This document shows positions 52,347 through 62,752 of a stretch of 64,000 nucleotides of DNA, in pieces. Source of the DNA: Prochlorococcus sp. AG-355-K03 (GTDB taxonomy: Bacteria > Cyanobacteriota > Cyanobacteriia > PCC-6307 > Cyanobiaceae); NCBI GenBank assembly GCA_003278685.1, contig QCDS01000001.1, positions 248,001 through 312,000 of the forward strand, in the 5' to 3' direction. The notes below the pieces were generated by a model. The model did no database searches and was not told the origin of the DNA. It saw only the letters and a list, made by a program, of their open reading frames with translations. A program made the translations under genes and the position numbers. Position 1 is the first letter of the stretch. Each line of letters starts with the position of its first letter.

Positions 52347-54409
52347 ATAATTTCTTTAACTTCAGAACCTGGAAAAGAATCTGAATTATTAATAGCTTTT
52401 GTCAATAATTCATCTTTATCAGATTGTGCCAAGGCTAAATCAAACCAAAACGTTGTTCCTACTCCTAATTCACTAGCCATACGAATTTCCCCACCGTGTT
52501 TTTCAATAATCCCCCGCACTATAGATAAACCTAAACCGGTACCTTGCTCAGTATGGACTGAATTCTCTACTCTATAAAAACGATCAAATATCTTTTCTTG
52601 ATCAGACTGAGAAATACCTGAGCCAGTATCAGCAATCTCAATTCTTACTTTTGGGAGTGGTGAAACTAATTCACATTGAGGGGCTGCATCATTTTTAATA
52701 CTTGGAGGGAAAGCAGGACAAGAATCTGGCCAAGTATAAGCTCTTATAATTATGGAGCTATTTTTTGGACTAAATTTCAATCCATTACCTAGTAAATTGT
52801 CAAAAACCTGTAAAAGTAAATCAAAATTCCCAAGAATTGGAGGAATAGTTTCCTCTATATCATGAGCTAATGAAACATTTTTTTCTGAAGCATTGAGTCT
52901 ATAATTTCTAAGAGTCTGCTCTATTGCTGGTTTTATGTCCATTTGCTCTAGCTGAACAATTTTCCCTGACTCCAATCTAGATAAATCTAATACGTCATTT
53001 ACAAGTCTTGTTAACCTATCAGTCTCTGAGTTTGCAATCCCCAAAAATTCTATTTGTTCTTCATCAGAAAGCTGTTCTTTTAAATCATGTAAGGTCTCTA
53101 CATAACTTTTGATATTAAAAAGTGGTGTCCTTAATTCATGCGATACATTACTTATGAATCTATTTTGTGCCGCGTTAAGTTCAACTTCTCTTGTTAAATC
53201 TTGGATTGTTACAGCAATTCCTTTTAATTCAACTTTATTTGTATCTAAGACTGATTGCAAGACAATTCTTAGGGTTCTTGCTGGTTCTCCTAAACTGAAT
53301 CTTAAATCGTCCTTCTCTTTTTTCCTGTTTAAAATAGATTCTATATTCGTATGTAAGTCATTGGATAAAATTTCGGGGATTTCATTTAAAAAATGTTTAC
53401 CTTCTAGAAATCTTCCTTCCCAACGAAATAATCTCTTTGCTGTTGGATTAGTAAGTACAATTTTGCCTTTTGAGTCCAATAATATTGCACCATCCGCCAT
53501 TGTAGCTATTAATGATTGCTGCTTAATTTGTGCCGCTTTTAGTTCTTCAATATTAGCTTCGTCATAATTTTCTAACTGTGTTGCCATTCGGTTAAATCCA
53601 TTTAAGAGTTCTCCTAGATCACCTGTCATGGGTAAAGAAATTCTGGACTTAAAATTTCCTTTTGAAATTTCTCTAACACCTCTTACTAACTCTCTAACTG
53701 GTCTTGTAATTGTAAGGGCATTAAATACAGCTCCAAGAATTACTAAAACCCAAATAGAGATAAAAACTGCAATGGTTACTTCTCTGGTTAAAGCAGCACT
53801 GGCTAGTGCTTTTTTATTAGGGGTGACTCCCAAAGCTAAAGTTCCAAGATATTTTCCTTTCCACAACATTGGGACAAATACATCTGTTACTTGACCTTGT
53901 GGTGTCGCATGCTGCCTAACTAAAGGGAATTGTGGTCTCTTTTTCAATTCTGAAGGTAGTTTTAATTTTCGAGTAAGCTGAAACTGGCTGTCTGAGCTTG
54001 TTGGTGTTGCACTGATTGGTATCCCAAGTTGAACAATATCTTCAGCATCAGTAAAGAATATATAACGAAGGTTTCGACTTGATCTCCAGAACTTTTCAGC
54101 TACGTTTGAAATTTCTTTTTTTTGGTTATTAGCGACTAATTCTGTAACATTCCCAGATAACAATAAGCCAAGATCTCGAGCATATCTAGTATCATTCATT
54201 CCTGCATCTCTTTGAATGCTATTTAATGCAAAAAAAGTTATTCCTGTCATTAGGAGACTTACGACAAGAGTTGCTATGGCTAACAACTTTGTTCTTAAAC
54301 TGAAACCACTCCACCAAGCGAGAACTCCATTAATCCAATAGTTATTATTAATATCTTCATTATCAGTAATGTTATATTTTCTACTTTCTCGATTATTGGT
54401 ATCCACCAT
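52343..54409 (-). CDS. nblS: NblS/Hik33-type sensor histidine kinase
   Basis: 688 residues. Order: N-terminal helix, periplasmic sensor region, second helix (VAIFISIWVLVILGAVFNAL), HAMP, PAS (LIATMADGAILLDSKGKIVL), HisKA with the phospho-His in FISNVSHELRTP, and HATPase (GTGLGLSIVRGII). NblS controls high-light, nutrient and HLIP responses in cyanobacteria, so it may regulate the hli genes of this window. It converges on kaiC (4-bp overlap). Confidence 0.93.
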   Translation of the reverse strand: MVDTNNRESRKYNITDNEDINNNYWINGVLAWWSGFSLRTKLLAIATLVVSLLMTGITFFALNSIQRDAGMNDTRYARDLGLLLSGNVTELVANNQKKEISNVAEKFWRSSRNLRYIFFTDAEDIVQLGIPISATPTSSDSQFQLTRKLKLPSELKKRPQFPLVRQHATPQGQVTDVFVPMLWKGKYLGTLALGVTPNKKALASAALTREVTIAVFISIWVLVILGAVFNALTITRPVRELVRGVREISKGNFKSRISLPMTGDLGELLNGFNRMATQLENYDEANIEELKAAQIKQQSLIATMADGAILLDSKGKIVLTNPTAKRLFRWEGRFLEGKHFLNEIPEILSNDLHTNIESILNRKKEKDDLRFSLGEPARTLRIVLQSVLDTNKVELKGIAVTIQDLTREVELNAAQNRFISNVSHELRTPLFNIKSYVETLHDLKEQLSDEEQIEFLGIANSETDRLTRLVNDVLDLSRLESGKIVQLEQMDIKPAIEQTLRNYRLNASEKNVSLAHDIEETIPPILGNFDLLLQVFDNLLGNGLKFSPKNSSIIIRAYTWPDSCPAFPPSIKNDAAPQCELVSPLPKVRIEIADTGSGISQSDQEKIFDRFYRVENSVHTEQGTGLGLSIVRGIIEKHGGEIRMASELGVGTTFWFDLALAQSDKDELLTKAINNSDSFPGSEVKEII

Positions 54410-54413
54410 AAGC

Positions 54414-55745
54414 TTAATTCTCCTTGGAAAAGTTTTTTCTCACTTGATGACCGATATCATTTCTAAAATAAATACCCTCAAAATGAATTTCTTTTAAATT
54501 TTTGTATGCTTTTTCAAAAGCCATATCAAAGTCTTTATCTTGACAGACAATACTTAAGACCCTTCCTCCAGCAGTTAATAATTTCCCACTTTCACTAAAA
54601 GAAGTACCTGAGTCAAAAATTTGACAATCATATGAGTCAATCTTACCTATTTTTATTTGATATCCAGTTTTATATTCGTGAGGATAACCTTTGGAGGTCG
54701 CTATTACACAACCACTAACTTTGTGAGAAGCATTAATTTTTTCATCACCAGTTAAAGTTCCCATTGAGCATTTTTCTAAAAGGAATACAAAATTTTGATC
54801 CATCAAGGGCATAATTGTTTGACATTCTGGATCACCAAATCTGCAATTATATTCTATAACCTTGGGCCCAGATTTTGTGATCATTAACCCAAAATAAATT
54901 ACGCCTCTATAGTCAATATTTCTTTTATTTAGCCCATTTATTGTTGGTTCAATTATCTCTTTGATAATCCTATCAAGGGAATCTGCTGTTAATAATGGAG
55001 CAGGAGAATAAGCCCCCATACCTCCTGTATTTGGACCTTTATCCTTCTCTTTAAGTCGTTTGTGATCTTGGGCCGTTGGAAGTAATGTATATCTCTTTCC
55101 ATCGCATAAAGCAAAAACTGAAACTTCTGGCCCTTGAATTTTTTCTTCAAGAACAACTACCTTCCCAGAGTTGCCAAATCTACCATTAAAAATTGTCTCT
55201 GCTGCTTTAATGCATTCATCTTTTGAATTAGGAATAAAAACACCTTTTCCTGAAGCTAGACCATCAGCTTTTACAACAAGCGGAATTGGTGATGAATTGA
55301 TAATTTTTTTGGCTTCTTCTATAGAATTGACTTTCCAAAATTTTGCAGTTGGAATATTATCGTCTTGCATAAATTCCTTCGCCCAAGATTTACTAAATTC
55401 TAGTTTTGCTCCATCTTTATTAGGACCAAATACTTTAAAATCTTTTTTGCGTAGAAAATCAGCTAATCCATTCGCAAGAGGTATTTCTGGTCCGATAACA
55501 ACTAAATCTATCTTCAAAAAATCAAGTTTTTCGACTAGTTCATTTTTATTATTTATATCAATTTTTATTCTTTCACATTTATTTATTCTTTCTGAACCGG
55601 CGTTACCCGGTATTAAATAAACTTTTTTCACTAATTCATTTTTTTGAATAGCCCAAGCCAAAGAGTTTTCTCTTCCTCCATTTCCTATTATTAATATATT
55701 TTCTAATCTAATAAAGTTCCTAGAACTAGGTGAATGAATTACCAT
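54414..55745 (-). CDS. purD: Phosphoribosylamine--glycine ligase
   Basis: 443 residues. ATP-grasp enzyme of de novo purine synthesis (step 2). N-terminal ILIIGNGGRENSLAW, ATP loop PLVVKADGLASGKGVFI and C-terminal NCRFGDPECQ are diagnostic. An N-terminal stretch of about 15 residues precedes the normal start. It is 4 bp upstream of nblS on the same strand, which may couple their expression. Confidence 0.95.
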   Translation of the reverse strand: MVIHSPSSRNFIRLENILIIGNGGRENSLAWAIQKNELVKKVYLIPGNAGSERINKCERIKIDINNKNELVEKLDFLKIDLVVIGPEIPLANGLADFLRKKDFKVFGPNKDGAKLEFSKSWAKEFMQDDNIPTAKFWKVNSIEEAKKIINSSPIPLVVKADGLASGKGVFIPNSKDECIKAAETIFNGRFGNSGKVVVLEEKIQGPEVSVFALCDGKRYTLLPTAQDHKRLKEKDKGPNTGGMGAYSPAPLLTADSLDRIIKEIIEPTINGLNKRNIDYRGVIYFGLMITKSGPKVIEYNCRFGDPECQTIMPLMDQNFVFLLEKCSMGTLTGDEKINASHKVSGCVIATSKGYPHEYKTGYQIKIGKIDSYDCQIFDSGTSFSESGKLLTAGGRVLSIVCQDKDFDMAFEKAYKNLKEIHFEGIYFRNDIGHQVRKNFSKEN

Positions 55746-55880
55746 ATATTTGTTTTTTAAAGTTATGAGGTTTCGATGAATAATCAGTTAAAATGAAAAT
55801 AAAATCATTTTGAAGCTGATCACTAATAATTATGTTAATTACAAAAACTGCTTTAGTAATCAATATGAGGTCTTAAATTA

Positions 55881-56618
55881 ATGAATAATAAATATGAGTT
55901 AATTTATGAAGGCAAAGCAAAAAAAGTATTTACTCATGATGATGCAAATGAAGTGAAGATTGAATTTAAAGATGATGCAACTGCTTTTAATGCCCTGAAA
56001 AAACAAAAATTTGAAGGGAAAGGCAAACTTAATTGCCTAATAAGTGCAAGAATTTTTGAGATTCTCATTAAGGAGAATATTCAAACTCATTTTATTGAAC
56101 TTGAAAATGAAAATATAATGATTGCAAAAAAAATAAAAGTAATTCCATTAGAAATTGTTCTTAGAAATGTTGCTTATGGTTCTTTGTGCAAACAAACCAC
56201 TATTAAACCTGGCACTTTCCTGTCAAAACCATTAATTGATATTTATCTTAAAAATGACGAACTTAATGATCCCCTTATTACAAAAGATAGAATTGAATTA
56301 ATGAATATATTAAGCTCTCATGATTTAGAGTTGATAATAAATTTAACTCTAAAAATTAATGAAATCTTAAAAAGTTTTTTTAAAAATATTCAACTTCAAC
56401 TTGTGGATTTCAAGTTGGAATTTGGTTATGATTCTGAAGATAACATTCTCCTCGGGGATGAAATAAGTCCTGATAATTGTAGATTGTGGGATCTAAATCA
56501 AAAAAATGATATAATAGTAAGCCTAGATAAAGATAGATTTAGAAATGATTTAGGTGGTCTAATTGAAGCCTATAGTGAAATTCACCGAAGAATAAACGAT
56601 TTCCTCAAACCTAATTAA
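55881..56618 (+). CDS. purC: SAICAR synthetase
   Basis: 245 residues. It joins aspartate to CAIR in purine synthesis. The start YELIYEGKAKKVFTHDD, then PLEIVLRNVAYGSLCKQ and the LVDFKLEFGYD and LGDEISPDNCRLW motifs are characteristic. Divergent from purD with 135 bp between the starts. Core gene. Confidence 0.95.
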   Translation: MNNKYELIYEGKAKKVFTHDDANEVKIEFKDDATAFNALKKQKFEGKGKLNCLISARIFEILIKENIQTHFIELENENIMIAKKIKVIPLEIVLRNVAYGSLCKQTTIKPGTFLSKPLIDIYLKNDELNDPLITKDRIELMNILSSHDLELIINLTLKINEILKSFFKNIQLQLVDFKLEFGYDSEDNILLGDEISPDNCRLWDLNQKNDIIVSLDKDRFRNDLGGLIEAYSEIHRRINDFLKPN

Positions 56619-56654
56619 ATAAATAATGACTCATTTATCTTAATCACAAGTACT

Positions 56655-58787
56655 ATGCAAAAACATTTTTTAAAATTTGGAAAGGTTTTCATAAATGTTG
56701 CCTGCTCTCCCTTGATGTTGATATCAAATAATTCAGAACTGGCTGCTAAGTATTTGCCAAGTGACTTTGATCAATCAATAAAAAACTTAGAAATATCAAA
56801 TATTAATAATGTTTTTTTTCAAGTTAATGATTTCAAAAAAGAACAGAAATTTCTTCTTGCTGAAAATAATAATGATATTAATGAAAAAAGTGTTGTTATC
56901 TCAGAAATAATTATCGAAGGTTGGGAAAATCATCCTGAGGGTAGAAAACTTGAATTGGCAGCATATGATTCTATGAGCATAAAGCCTGGAAGTATTGTTG
57001 ATAATCGAATTTTAAATCAAGATCTCAACGCAATTTATGCTAGTGGTTGGTTTTCAGGAGTTAATATAAAGTCTCAAGATGGACCACTAGGTGTGAGGCT
57101 AATAGTAAATGTAGTGCCTAATCCAATTTTGAAAAAAGTTGAACTTAAACCAAAAAACTCTGTAATCTCTAATAAATATGTAGATAATATTTTTAATAAT
57201 TTTTATGGGACAACTCTTAACTTAAATGAATTTCAAAATAAGTTAGAAATAATAAAAAAACGTTATGAAAAAGAGGGTTATTCTTTAGTTAGAATTAGTG
57301 GCCCCGATAGAATCTCTGAAAACGGAGTAGTAACATTAAAAGTTTCTGAGGGTATTATATCTGAGGTAAAAATAAGATTCCCTGATTCTGATGGTGAATT
57401 TGTTATTGATGGAAAACCTAGAAAAGGGAAAACAAAAGATTGGGTCATTAAGAGAGAATTAAAAACACAACCTGGCACTATTTTTAATAGAAAAATTTTA
57501 GAAGCTGATATCGGTAGACTATATGCCACATCATTATTTGATGATGTAAAAGTTTCCCTTGGTCCTGACAATTTAAATCCTGGTCAAGTCATAATTTTTT
57601 TAGACTTGAGCGAACAAAGAACAGGATCATTGACCGGTGGACTAGGATATAGCAATGGTTCAGGTGTCTTCGCCTCAATTGGTTTGCAAGAAACAAATAC
57701 TCTAGGAAGAGCATGGTCTACAAATTTGAATCTAAATTTCGGAGAATATTCAACCACCTATAATTTTTCATTATCTGATCCATGGATTAAAGGAGATAAA
57801 CATAAAACATCTTTTAGAACAAATCTTTTTTTAAGCAGAGATTATCCACAAGAATTTAAAAGTGAAAATAATGGGCGCATATACGCAGTAGATGATACTA
57901 CTACTTCAACTTCTGATACTTTTTCGTCAATAGTTTTAGAAAAAACAGGAGGTGGTTTTTCTTTCTCAAGGCCATTAAATGGTGGAGATCCATTTAAGGT
58001 TGCTAAATGGAGAGTTCTTGCAGGAATGAACTTTAAGAAAGTAAAGATGATTGATGGTGATGGCAATAAAAAACCTTATGGTGATAAGACTCCAACAACA
58101 GGAAATATAAATGATATTGTCTGTATTGGATTTACTCCAAATGATGGTTCATGCCCTGAAGAAAATACATTAGTGAGTGTTATCGCGAGTACTTCTAGAA
58201 ATAATTTGAACAGTTCCATTAACCCAATTGCAGGAAATAAATTTACTTTTGGTACTGAACAATTTGTTTCAATGGGAAAAAATTCTCCAACTTTTAATAG
58301 AATGAGAGCATCATATTCTTATTTTATACCCACAAAACTGATCAATTTAACCAAAGCATGTAAATCTAGTAAAGCTACTAGTGACGATTGTCCTCAAACT
58401 ATTGGTTTTCAATTTAAGGCAGGAACTATTCTTGGGGAACTGCCTCCTTATGAATCATTTTGTATGGGAGGAACATCATCAGTTAGAGGGTGGGGATCTT
58501 GTGATTTAGCTGTAAGTAAAAGTTTTGTTGAAGGTACTGCAGAATATAGATTTCCTGTTTGGAGAATGATATCAGGAGCCTTATTTGTTGATGCAGGAAG
58601 TGACTTAGGATCTCAAAATGATGTTCCAGGGAAACCTGGCAAATTATTACAGAAATCTGGTTCTGGTTATTCGCTTGGAGGAGGGGTGGGAGTAAAAACG
58701 CCAATTGGGCCATTAAGATTAGATGTCGCTAGTAAGGACCTAAGTGGAGATTGGAGATATACACTTGGAGTTGGATGGAAGTTTTAA
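56655..58787 (+). CDS. bamA: Outer-membrane protein assembly factor BamA (Omp85)
   Basis: 710 residues. The N-terminal region has two or three POTRA domains (VVISEIIIEGWENHPEGRKL, then repeated 'IYASGWFSGV'/'LYATSLFDDVKV' and a 'VKEGIISEV' type element). The C-terminal 400 residues form the beta barrel with the MGGTSSVRGWGSCDL lid loop and end in WKF. It inserts outer-membrane proteins. First gene of the lipid A operon, 36 bp after purC. Confidence 0.93.
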   Translation: MQKHFLKFGKVFINVACSPLMLISNNSELAAKYLPSDFDQSIKNLEISNINNVFFQVNDFKKEQKFLLAENNNDINEKSVVISEIIIEGWENHPEGRKLELAAYDSMSIKPGSIVDNRILNQDLNAIYASGWFSGVNIKSQDGPLGVRLIVNVVPNPILKKVELKPKNSVISNKYVDNIFNNFYGTTLNLNEFQNKLEIIKKRYEKEGYSLVRISGPDRISENGVVTLKVSEGIISEVKIRFPDSDGEFVIDGKPRKGKTKDWVIKRELKTQPGTIFNRKILEADIGRLYATSLFDDVKVSLGPDNLNPGQVIIFLDLSEQRTGSLTGGLGYSNGSGVFASIGLQETNTLGRAWSTNLNLNFGEYSTTYNFSLSDPWIKGDKHKTSFRTNLFLSRDYPQEFKSENNGRIYAVDDTTTSTSDTFSSIVLEKTGGGFSFSRPLNGGDPFKVAKWRVLAGMNFKKVKMIDGDGNKKPYGDKTPTTGNINDIVCIGFTPNDGSCPEENTLVSVIASTSRNNLNSSINPIAGNKFTFGTEQFVSMGKNSPTFNRMRASYSYFIPTKLINLTKACKSSKATSDDCPQTIGFQFKAGTILGELPPYESFCMGGTSSVRGWGSCDLAVSKSFVEGTAEYRFPVWRMISGALFVDAGSDLGSQNDVPGKPGKLLQKSGSGYSLGGGVGVKTPIGPLRLDVASKDLSGDWRYTLGVGWKF

Positions 58788-59624
58788 GTGTTTTCTTGGC
58801 CTACTAATTATGATTTCTGCTATACCTTGTCTGGTCCTATCTCCAGAGAAGGTATAGGCCTTCATAGTGGAGAAAAAACAAGAGTTACAATTTCTCCTTA
58901 TGAAAAAGAAGGATATTATGTCTCTTTCAAGGATAAACCTGGCGACATTTTTAAGTTAACTCAGGATTTAATCGGAAGTACCATGCTTTGTACGGCAGTT
59001 AAATTGGGAGGGCGAAATTTATATACTATTGAGCATCTACTATCATCAATGGCTGGGTGTGGGTTAAGTTACATTCATATTGAGGTTGATGGGAAAGAGA
59101 TTCCTCTTTTAGATGGATCAGCAATCCAGTGGGTTAAAGATTTTGAAGAAGTAGGTATAAAAAAGGCACCTAGACCAGATAATTTCTTTCAAGAGATTAA
59201 TAAATCAATAATTTTAAATAAAGAAGGTTCAGTAATAGCAGCAACCCCTTCTAAAAAAACTACAATTATATCCACAATAAATTTTGACTATAAAGCAATT
59301 GGGAATCAAACTTTTGTGATTGACTTAAATCCAAAAAATTTTGTTGAAATGATTGCTCCTGCTAGAACTTTTGGTTTTAAAGATCAATTTCAAGAGTTAA
59401 GTGAACTTGGATTAATAAAAGGTGGAAGTTTGGAAAATGCCCTTGTTTGTGACGGTGATAAATGGGTTAATCCACCATTAAGATTTGATAATGAACCAAT
59501 AAGACATAAAATTTTAGACCTAATTGGGGACTTGGCTTTGGTAGGGTTACCTAAGGCTCAAATTTTAGTTTATAAAGGATCACATTCTTTAAATGCTTTA
59601 TTGGCCTCATCGCTAAAAAACTAA
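58788..59624 (+). CDS. lpxC: UDP-3-O-acyl-N-acetylglucosamine deacetylase
   Basis: 278 residues, GTG start directly after the bamA stop. It is the committed step of lipid A synthesis. Zinc ligands are in [12 protein letters not shown] and in [13 protein letters not shown]. The motif [16 protein letters not shown] is at the start. Shorter than Escherichia LpxC (305), normal for cyanobacteria. Confidence 0.95.
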   Translation: MFSWPTNYDFCYTLSGPISREGIGLHSGEKTRVTISPYEKEGYYVSFKDKPGDIFKLTQDLIGSTMLCTAVKLGGRNLYTIEHLLSSMAGCGLSYIHIEVDGKEIPLLDGSAIQWVKDFEEVGIKKAPRPDNFFQEINKSIILNKEGSVIAATPSKKTTIISTINFDYKAIGNQTFVIDLNPKNFVEMIAPARTFGFKDQFQELSELGLIKGGSLENALVCDGDKWVNPPLRFDNEPIRHKILDLIGDLALVGLPKAQILVYKGSHSLNALLASSLKN

Positions 59625-59641
59625 CTTTATCTTTAATTGTT

Positions 59642-60100
59642 TTGGAAAAGAAATTATCCAGTGAAAATAATCAACTTTCCTCTGAGCACATACTAGGTTT
59701 GTTACCTCACAGATATCCTTTCGCACTTGTGGACAAAGTCATAGAGCATATTCCTGGGGAGAAAGCAGTTGCAGTAAAAAATGTAACTATAAATGAGCCT
59801 CAATTTCAGGGACATTTTCCTGAGAGACCCTTGATGCCTGGGGTTCTTATTGTTGAATCAATGGCTCAAGTAGGTGGAATAATTGTAACGCAAATGCCTG
59901 ATCTTCCTAAAGGACTTTTCGTCTTTGCTGGAATCAATAATGTTAAATTCAGAAAACCAGTTGTGCCAGGAGATCAATTGATAATTTCTTGTGAGTTATT
60001 GTCTATTAAAAGACAAAGATTTGGGAAGGTTAAAGGTGAGGCGCACGTTGATGGGAAGTTGGTTTGTGCTGGAGAATTAATGTTTTCATTAGTTGATTAG
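59642..60100 (+). CDS. fabZ: 3-hydroxyacyl-ACP dehydratase
   Basis: 152 residues, TTG start. Hot-dog fold with [15 protein letters not shown] and the active site [20 protein letters not shown] (catalytic His and Glu). It supplies the fatty-acid cycle and balances acyl chains for lipid A. Stop lies 4 bp before the lpxA start. Confidence 0.95.
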   Translation: MEKKLSSENNQLSSEHILGLLPHRYPFALVDKVIEHIPGEKAVAVKNVTINEPQFQGHFPERPLMPGVLIVESMAQVGGIIVTQMPDLPKGLFVFAGINNVKFRKPVVPGDQLIISCELLSIKRQRFGKVKGEAHVDGKLVCAGELMFSLVD

Positions 60101-60104
60101 GGAT

Positions 60105-60947
60105 ATGGATCATAAAAATAATGAATTTAACTCAAAATTTAGTGGGGTAAAAGTGCACCCAAATGCTTTTGTTGATCCAAGTGCCGAATTACATGATGGG
60201 GTTGTTGTCTCTCAAGGAGCTATTATCGGTCCTGATGTGACTATTGGGAAAGGAACCGAAATAGGCCCGAATGCTGTTATTTCAGGAAGAACTCAAATTG
60301 GTATTAACAATAAAGTTTACCCAAGTGTTTTTATAGGTCTTGATCCCCAGGACCTTAAATACAAAGGGGCCCATACTGAAGTAATTATTGGAGATAATAA
60401 TACTTTCAGAGAATGTGTAACTATTAATAAGGCAACAGATGAAGGCGAAAAAACAATTATTGGAAATAATAATTTGTTGATGGCTTACACTCATATCGGC
60501 CATAATTGTGAACTTGGTAATAGGATAGTTTTATCAAATAGTGTTCAAGTTGCAGGCCATGTGAAGATTGAAGATAAAGCTATTATTGGCGGTTGTTTAG
60601 GTATTCATCAGTTTGTACATATTGGATATTTAGCAATGATTGGAGGGATGACTAGAGTAGATAGAGATGTACCTCCTTTCTGCTTGGCCGAAGGGCATCC
60701 AGGAAGATTGAGAGGTTTAAATAGGATTGGAATTAAGAGAAGTGGTTTAATGGAAAATAAAGATTTTGATTTAAAACTTTTGCAAACTACTTGGAATTTC
60801 CTTTTTAAATCTAATGATGCGATTTCAAATTCATTAGAAAAAGTGATGAAAGGAGAATTAGATATTTCATCTTCAAAATTATGTAATTTCTTAAAAGAGT
60901 CAATATCTAAGGAAAGACGAGGACCAATGCCTATAGTGAATTTATGA
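60105..60947 (+). CDS. lpxA: UDP-N-acetylglucosamine acyltransferase
   Basis: 280 residues from ATG 60105, which has an AGGGA ribosome site; the TTG at 60093 would overlap fabZ. A left-handed beta helix of hexapeptide repeats (VVVSQGAIIGPDVTIGKG) is followed by HIGHNCELGNRIVLSNSVQV with the catalytic His and a C-terminal helical domain. First acylation of lipid A. Confidence 0.95.
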   Translation: MDHKNNEFNSKFSGVKVHPNAFVDPSAELHDGVVVSQGAIIGPDVTIGKGTEIGPNAVISGRTQIGINNKVYPSVFIGLDPQDLKYKGAHTEVIIGDNNTFRECVTINKATDEGEKTIIGNNNLLMAYTHIGHNCELGNRIVLSNSVQVAGHVKIEDKAIIGGCLGIHQFVHIGYLAMIGGMTRVDRDVPPFCLAEGHPGRLRGLNRIGIKRSGLMENKDFDLKLLQTTWNFLFKSNDAISNSLEKVMKGELDISSSKLCNFLKESISKERRGPMPIVNL

Positions 60948-62122
60948 ATAAAAAGATATTTATAAGTACTGGAGAAGTCTCTGGAGATTTGCACGGAAGT
61001 TTGTTATCAAAAGCATTATTAGAGGAATCTAAAAAAAAATCGATAGATTTAGAAATTTGCGGATTAGGTGGGGAAAGGATGAAGAAAGAAGGAGTAAAAA
61101 TTCTTCAAGATACTACATCAATTAGTGCAATAGGAATTTGGGAGGCTTTACCTCTTATTCTTCCAACAATAAGAATTCAAAAAAGATTTTATAAATTACT
61201 AAAAAAATATCCTCCAGATTGCTTAATTCTTATTGACTATATGGGCCCCAATATAAAAATTGGAACAAAATTAAAAAGATCGAAAACTAAAATTCCAATT
61301 TTTTACTATATTGCTCCTCAAGAGTGGGCTTGGAGGGTTGGTAATAACACTACAACAAATCTAATAAAATTTTCTGATAAAATTTTCGCGATTTTCAAGA
61401 AAGAAGCAGCATTCTATAAAAAGAGGGGCGGAAATGTTATGTGGGTGGGACATCCAATGATTGATTTGACAAAGAAACTTCCTCTAAAGAAGGATGCCAG
61501 AACTATTCTTAACCTTCGCTCTAATCAAAATATCCTGCTTTTGATGCCAGCATCAAGACCTCAAGAATTACGATATGTATTACCTACATTTATGAAAGCG
61601 GCTAAAAAATTACAACAAAAATATCCAAACTTGGTTGTCTATATTCCCTCATGCAGGAGTTCTTTTGATGAAATATTTAAAAAAGCCTTTAGGAAATATC
61701 AAGTTAAAGGACATGTGATTTCTCAAAAAAATAGTGCAAAATTAAAGCCCTATATTTATTCGCTCACTAAAATTGCTTTTTGCAAATCTGGGACAGTTAA
61801 TATGGAATTAGCTTTATATGGCATACCGCAGATTGTTGGTTATAGAGTCAGTAGGGTAACTGCTTTTATCGCTAGAAAAATTCTCAATTTCAAAGTAAGA
61901 TTTATTTCACCTGTAAATTTGTTAGTTAATAAATTAATAATCCCTGAGTTTGTGCAAAGAGAGTTTGACGAAAAGAAAATTTTTTACAAATCTTGTAGGA
62001 TTCTTGAGGGAAAGTCAGAAAAAATAAAAATTAAAAAAGGTTATGCTTTTTTAAAAAAAGAATTAGGAGAAGAGGGCGTAGTCCAGAGAGCTGCTAAAGA
62101 AATTATTAATTCTATTATTTGA
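60944..62122 (+). CDS. lpxB: Lipid-A-disaccharide synthase
   Basis: 392 residues. Glycosyltransferase (GT19) that joins two lipid A halves. It starts ISTGEVSGDLHGSLLS, with GLGGERMKKEG, YYIAPQEWAWR and KSGTVNMELAL. ATG overlaps the lpxA stop (TTATGA), so translation is coupled. Confidence 0.95.
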   Translation: MNKKIFISTGEVSGDLHGSLLSKALLEESKKKSIDLEICGLGGERMKKEGVKILQDTTSISAIGIWEALPLILPTIRIQKRFYKLLKKYPPDCLILIDYMGPNIKIGTKLKRSKTKIPIFYYIAPQEWAWRVGNNTTTNLIKFSDKIFAIFKKEAAFYKKRGGNVMWVGHPMIDLTKKLPLKKDARTILNLRSNQNILLLMPASRPQELRYVLPTFMKAAKKLQQKYPNLVVYIPSCRSSFDEIFKKAFRKYQVKGHVISQKNSAKLKPYIYSLTKIAFCKSGTVNMELALYGIPQIVGYRVSRVTAFIARKILNFKVRFISPVNLLVNKLIIPEFVQREFDEKKIFYKSCRILEGKSEKIKIKKGYAFLKKELGEEGVVQRAAKEIINSII

Positions 62123-62138
62123 ACTTTATAATAAAAAA

Positions 62139-62741
62139 ATGAAATACCTCTTATCTCTAATAGTTGCTCTTTCAATATTTGTTAACCCTGTAAACGCTTT
62201 TGCAGAGGAATTGATTCTTGCAGGAGGTTGTTTTTGGTGTTTAGAACATGATTTAGAGTTATTACAGGGGATAAATTTTGTACAAAGTGGCTATTCAGGT
62301 GGAGATTTGCAAAATCCTACTTACGAAAATCATGAAGGACATCAGGAAGTAGTTTTGGTAAACTATGATTCCAAATTGGTAACTTTACCCGAAATACTTA
62401 GGCTGTATTTCAGAAATATTGATCCTCTGGACGGCAAGGGTCAATTTTGTGATCGTGGAGATTCTTATAGGCCAGTGATCTTTTTCAAAGATGTAACTGA
62501 GGAAAGTGATGCAATAAATGCAGTTGTTTCCGCCTCTAATGAATTGCGTGTGCCATTAGAAAAAATATCTGTAGAATTAAAACCAAAAGGTAAATTTTGG
62601 TTAGCTGAAGAATATCATCAGGATTTTGCTGAGAGAAATGAATTAAAATATAAGTTCTATAGATTCTCATGTGGGAGAGATCAGAGGTTGGATAAATTAT
62701 GGGGAGATAATGCTAGATCAACAAATCTTTGGAATGAATGA
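62139..62741 (+). CDS. msrA: Peptide methionine-S-sulfoxide reductase, exported
   Basis: 200 residues. The active site GGCFWC (C31 catalytic, C34) follows a signal peptide (LLSLIVALSIFVNPVNAFA), so the enzyme is likely sent to the periplasm or thylakoid lumen rather than the cytoplasm. YSGG, EYHQDF and the C-terminal FSCGRD are present. It repairs oxidised Met. 16 bp after lpxB; probably in the same transcript. Confidence 0.93.
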   Translation: MKYLLSLIVALSIFVNPVNAFAEELILAGGCFWCLEHDLELLQGINFVQSGYSGGDLQNPTYENHEGHQEVVLVNYDSKLVTLPEILRLYFRNIDPLDGKGQFCDRGDSYRPVIFFKDVTEESDAINAVVSASNELRVPLEKISVELKPKGKFWLAEEYHQDFAERNELKYKFYRFSCGRDQRLDKLWGDNARSTNLWNE

Positions 62742-62752
62742 TTTAAATATAG

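Noticed and set aside
53109-53894. Two plus-strand frames of 152 and 88 codons opposite nblS
   Set aside because: Antisense to the PAS, HAMP and sensor regions of an intact kinase; no start signal or domain.
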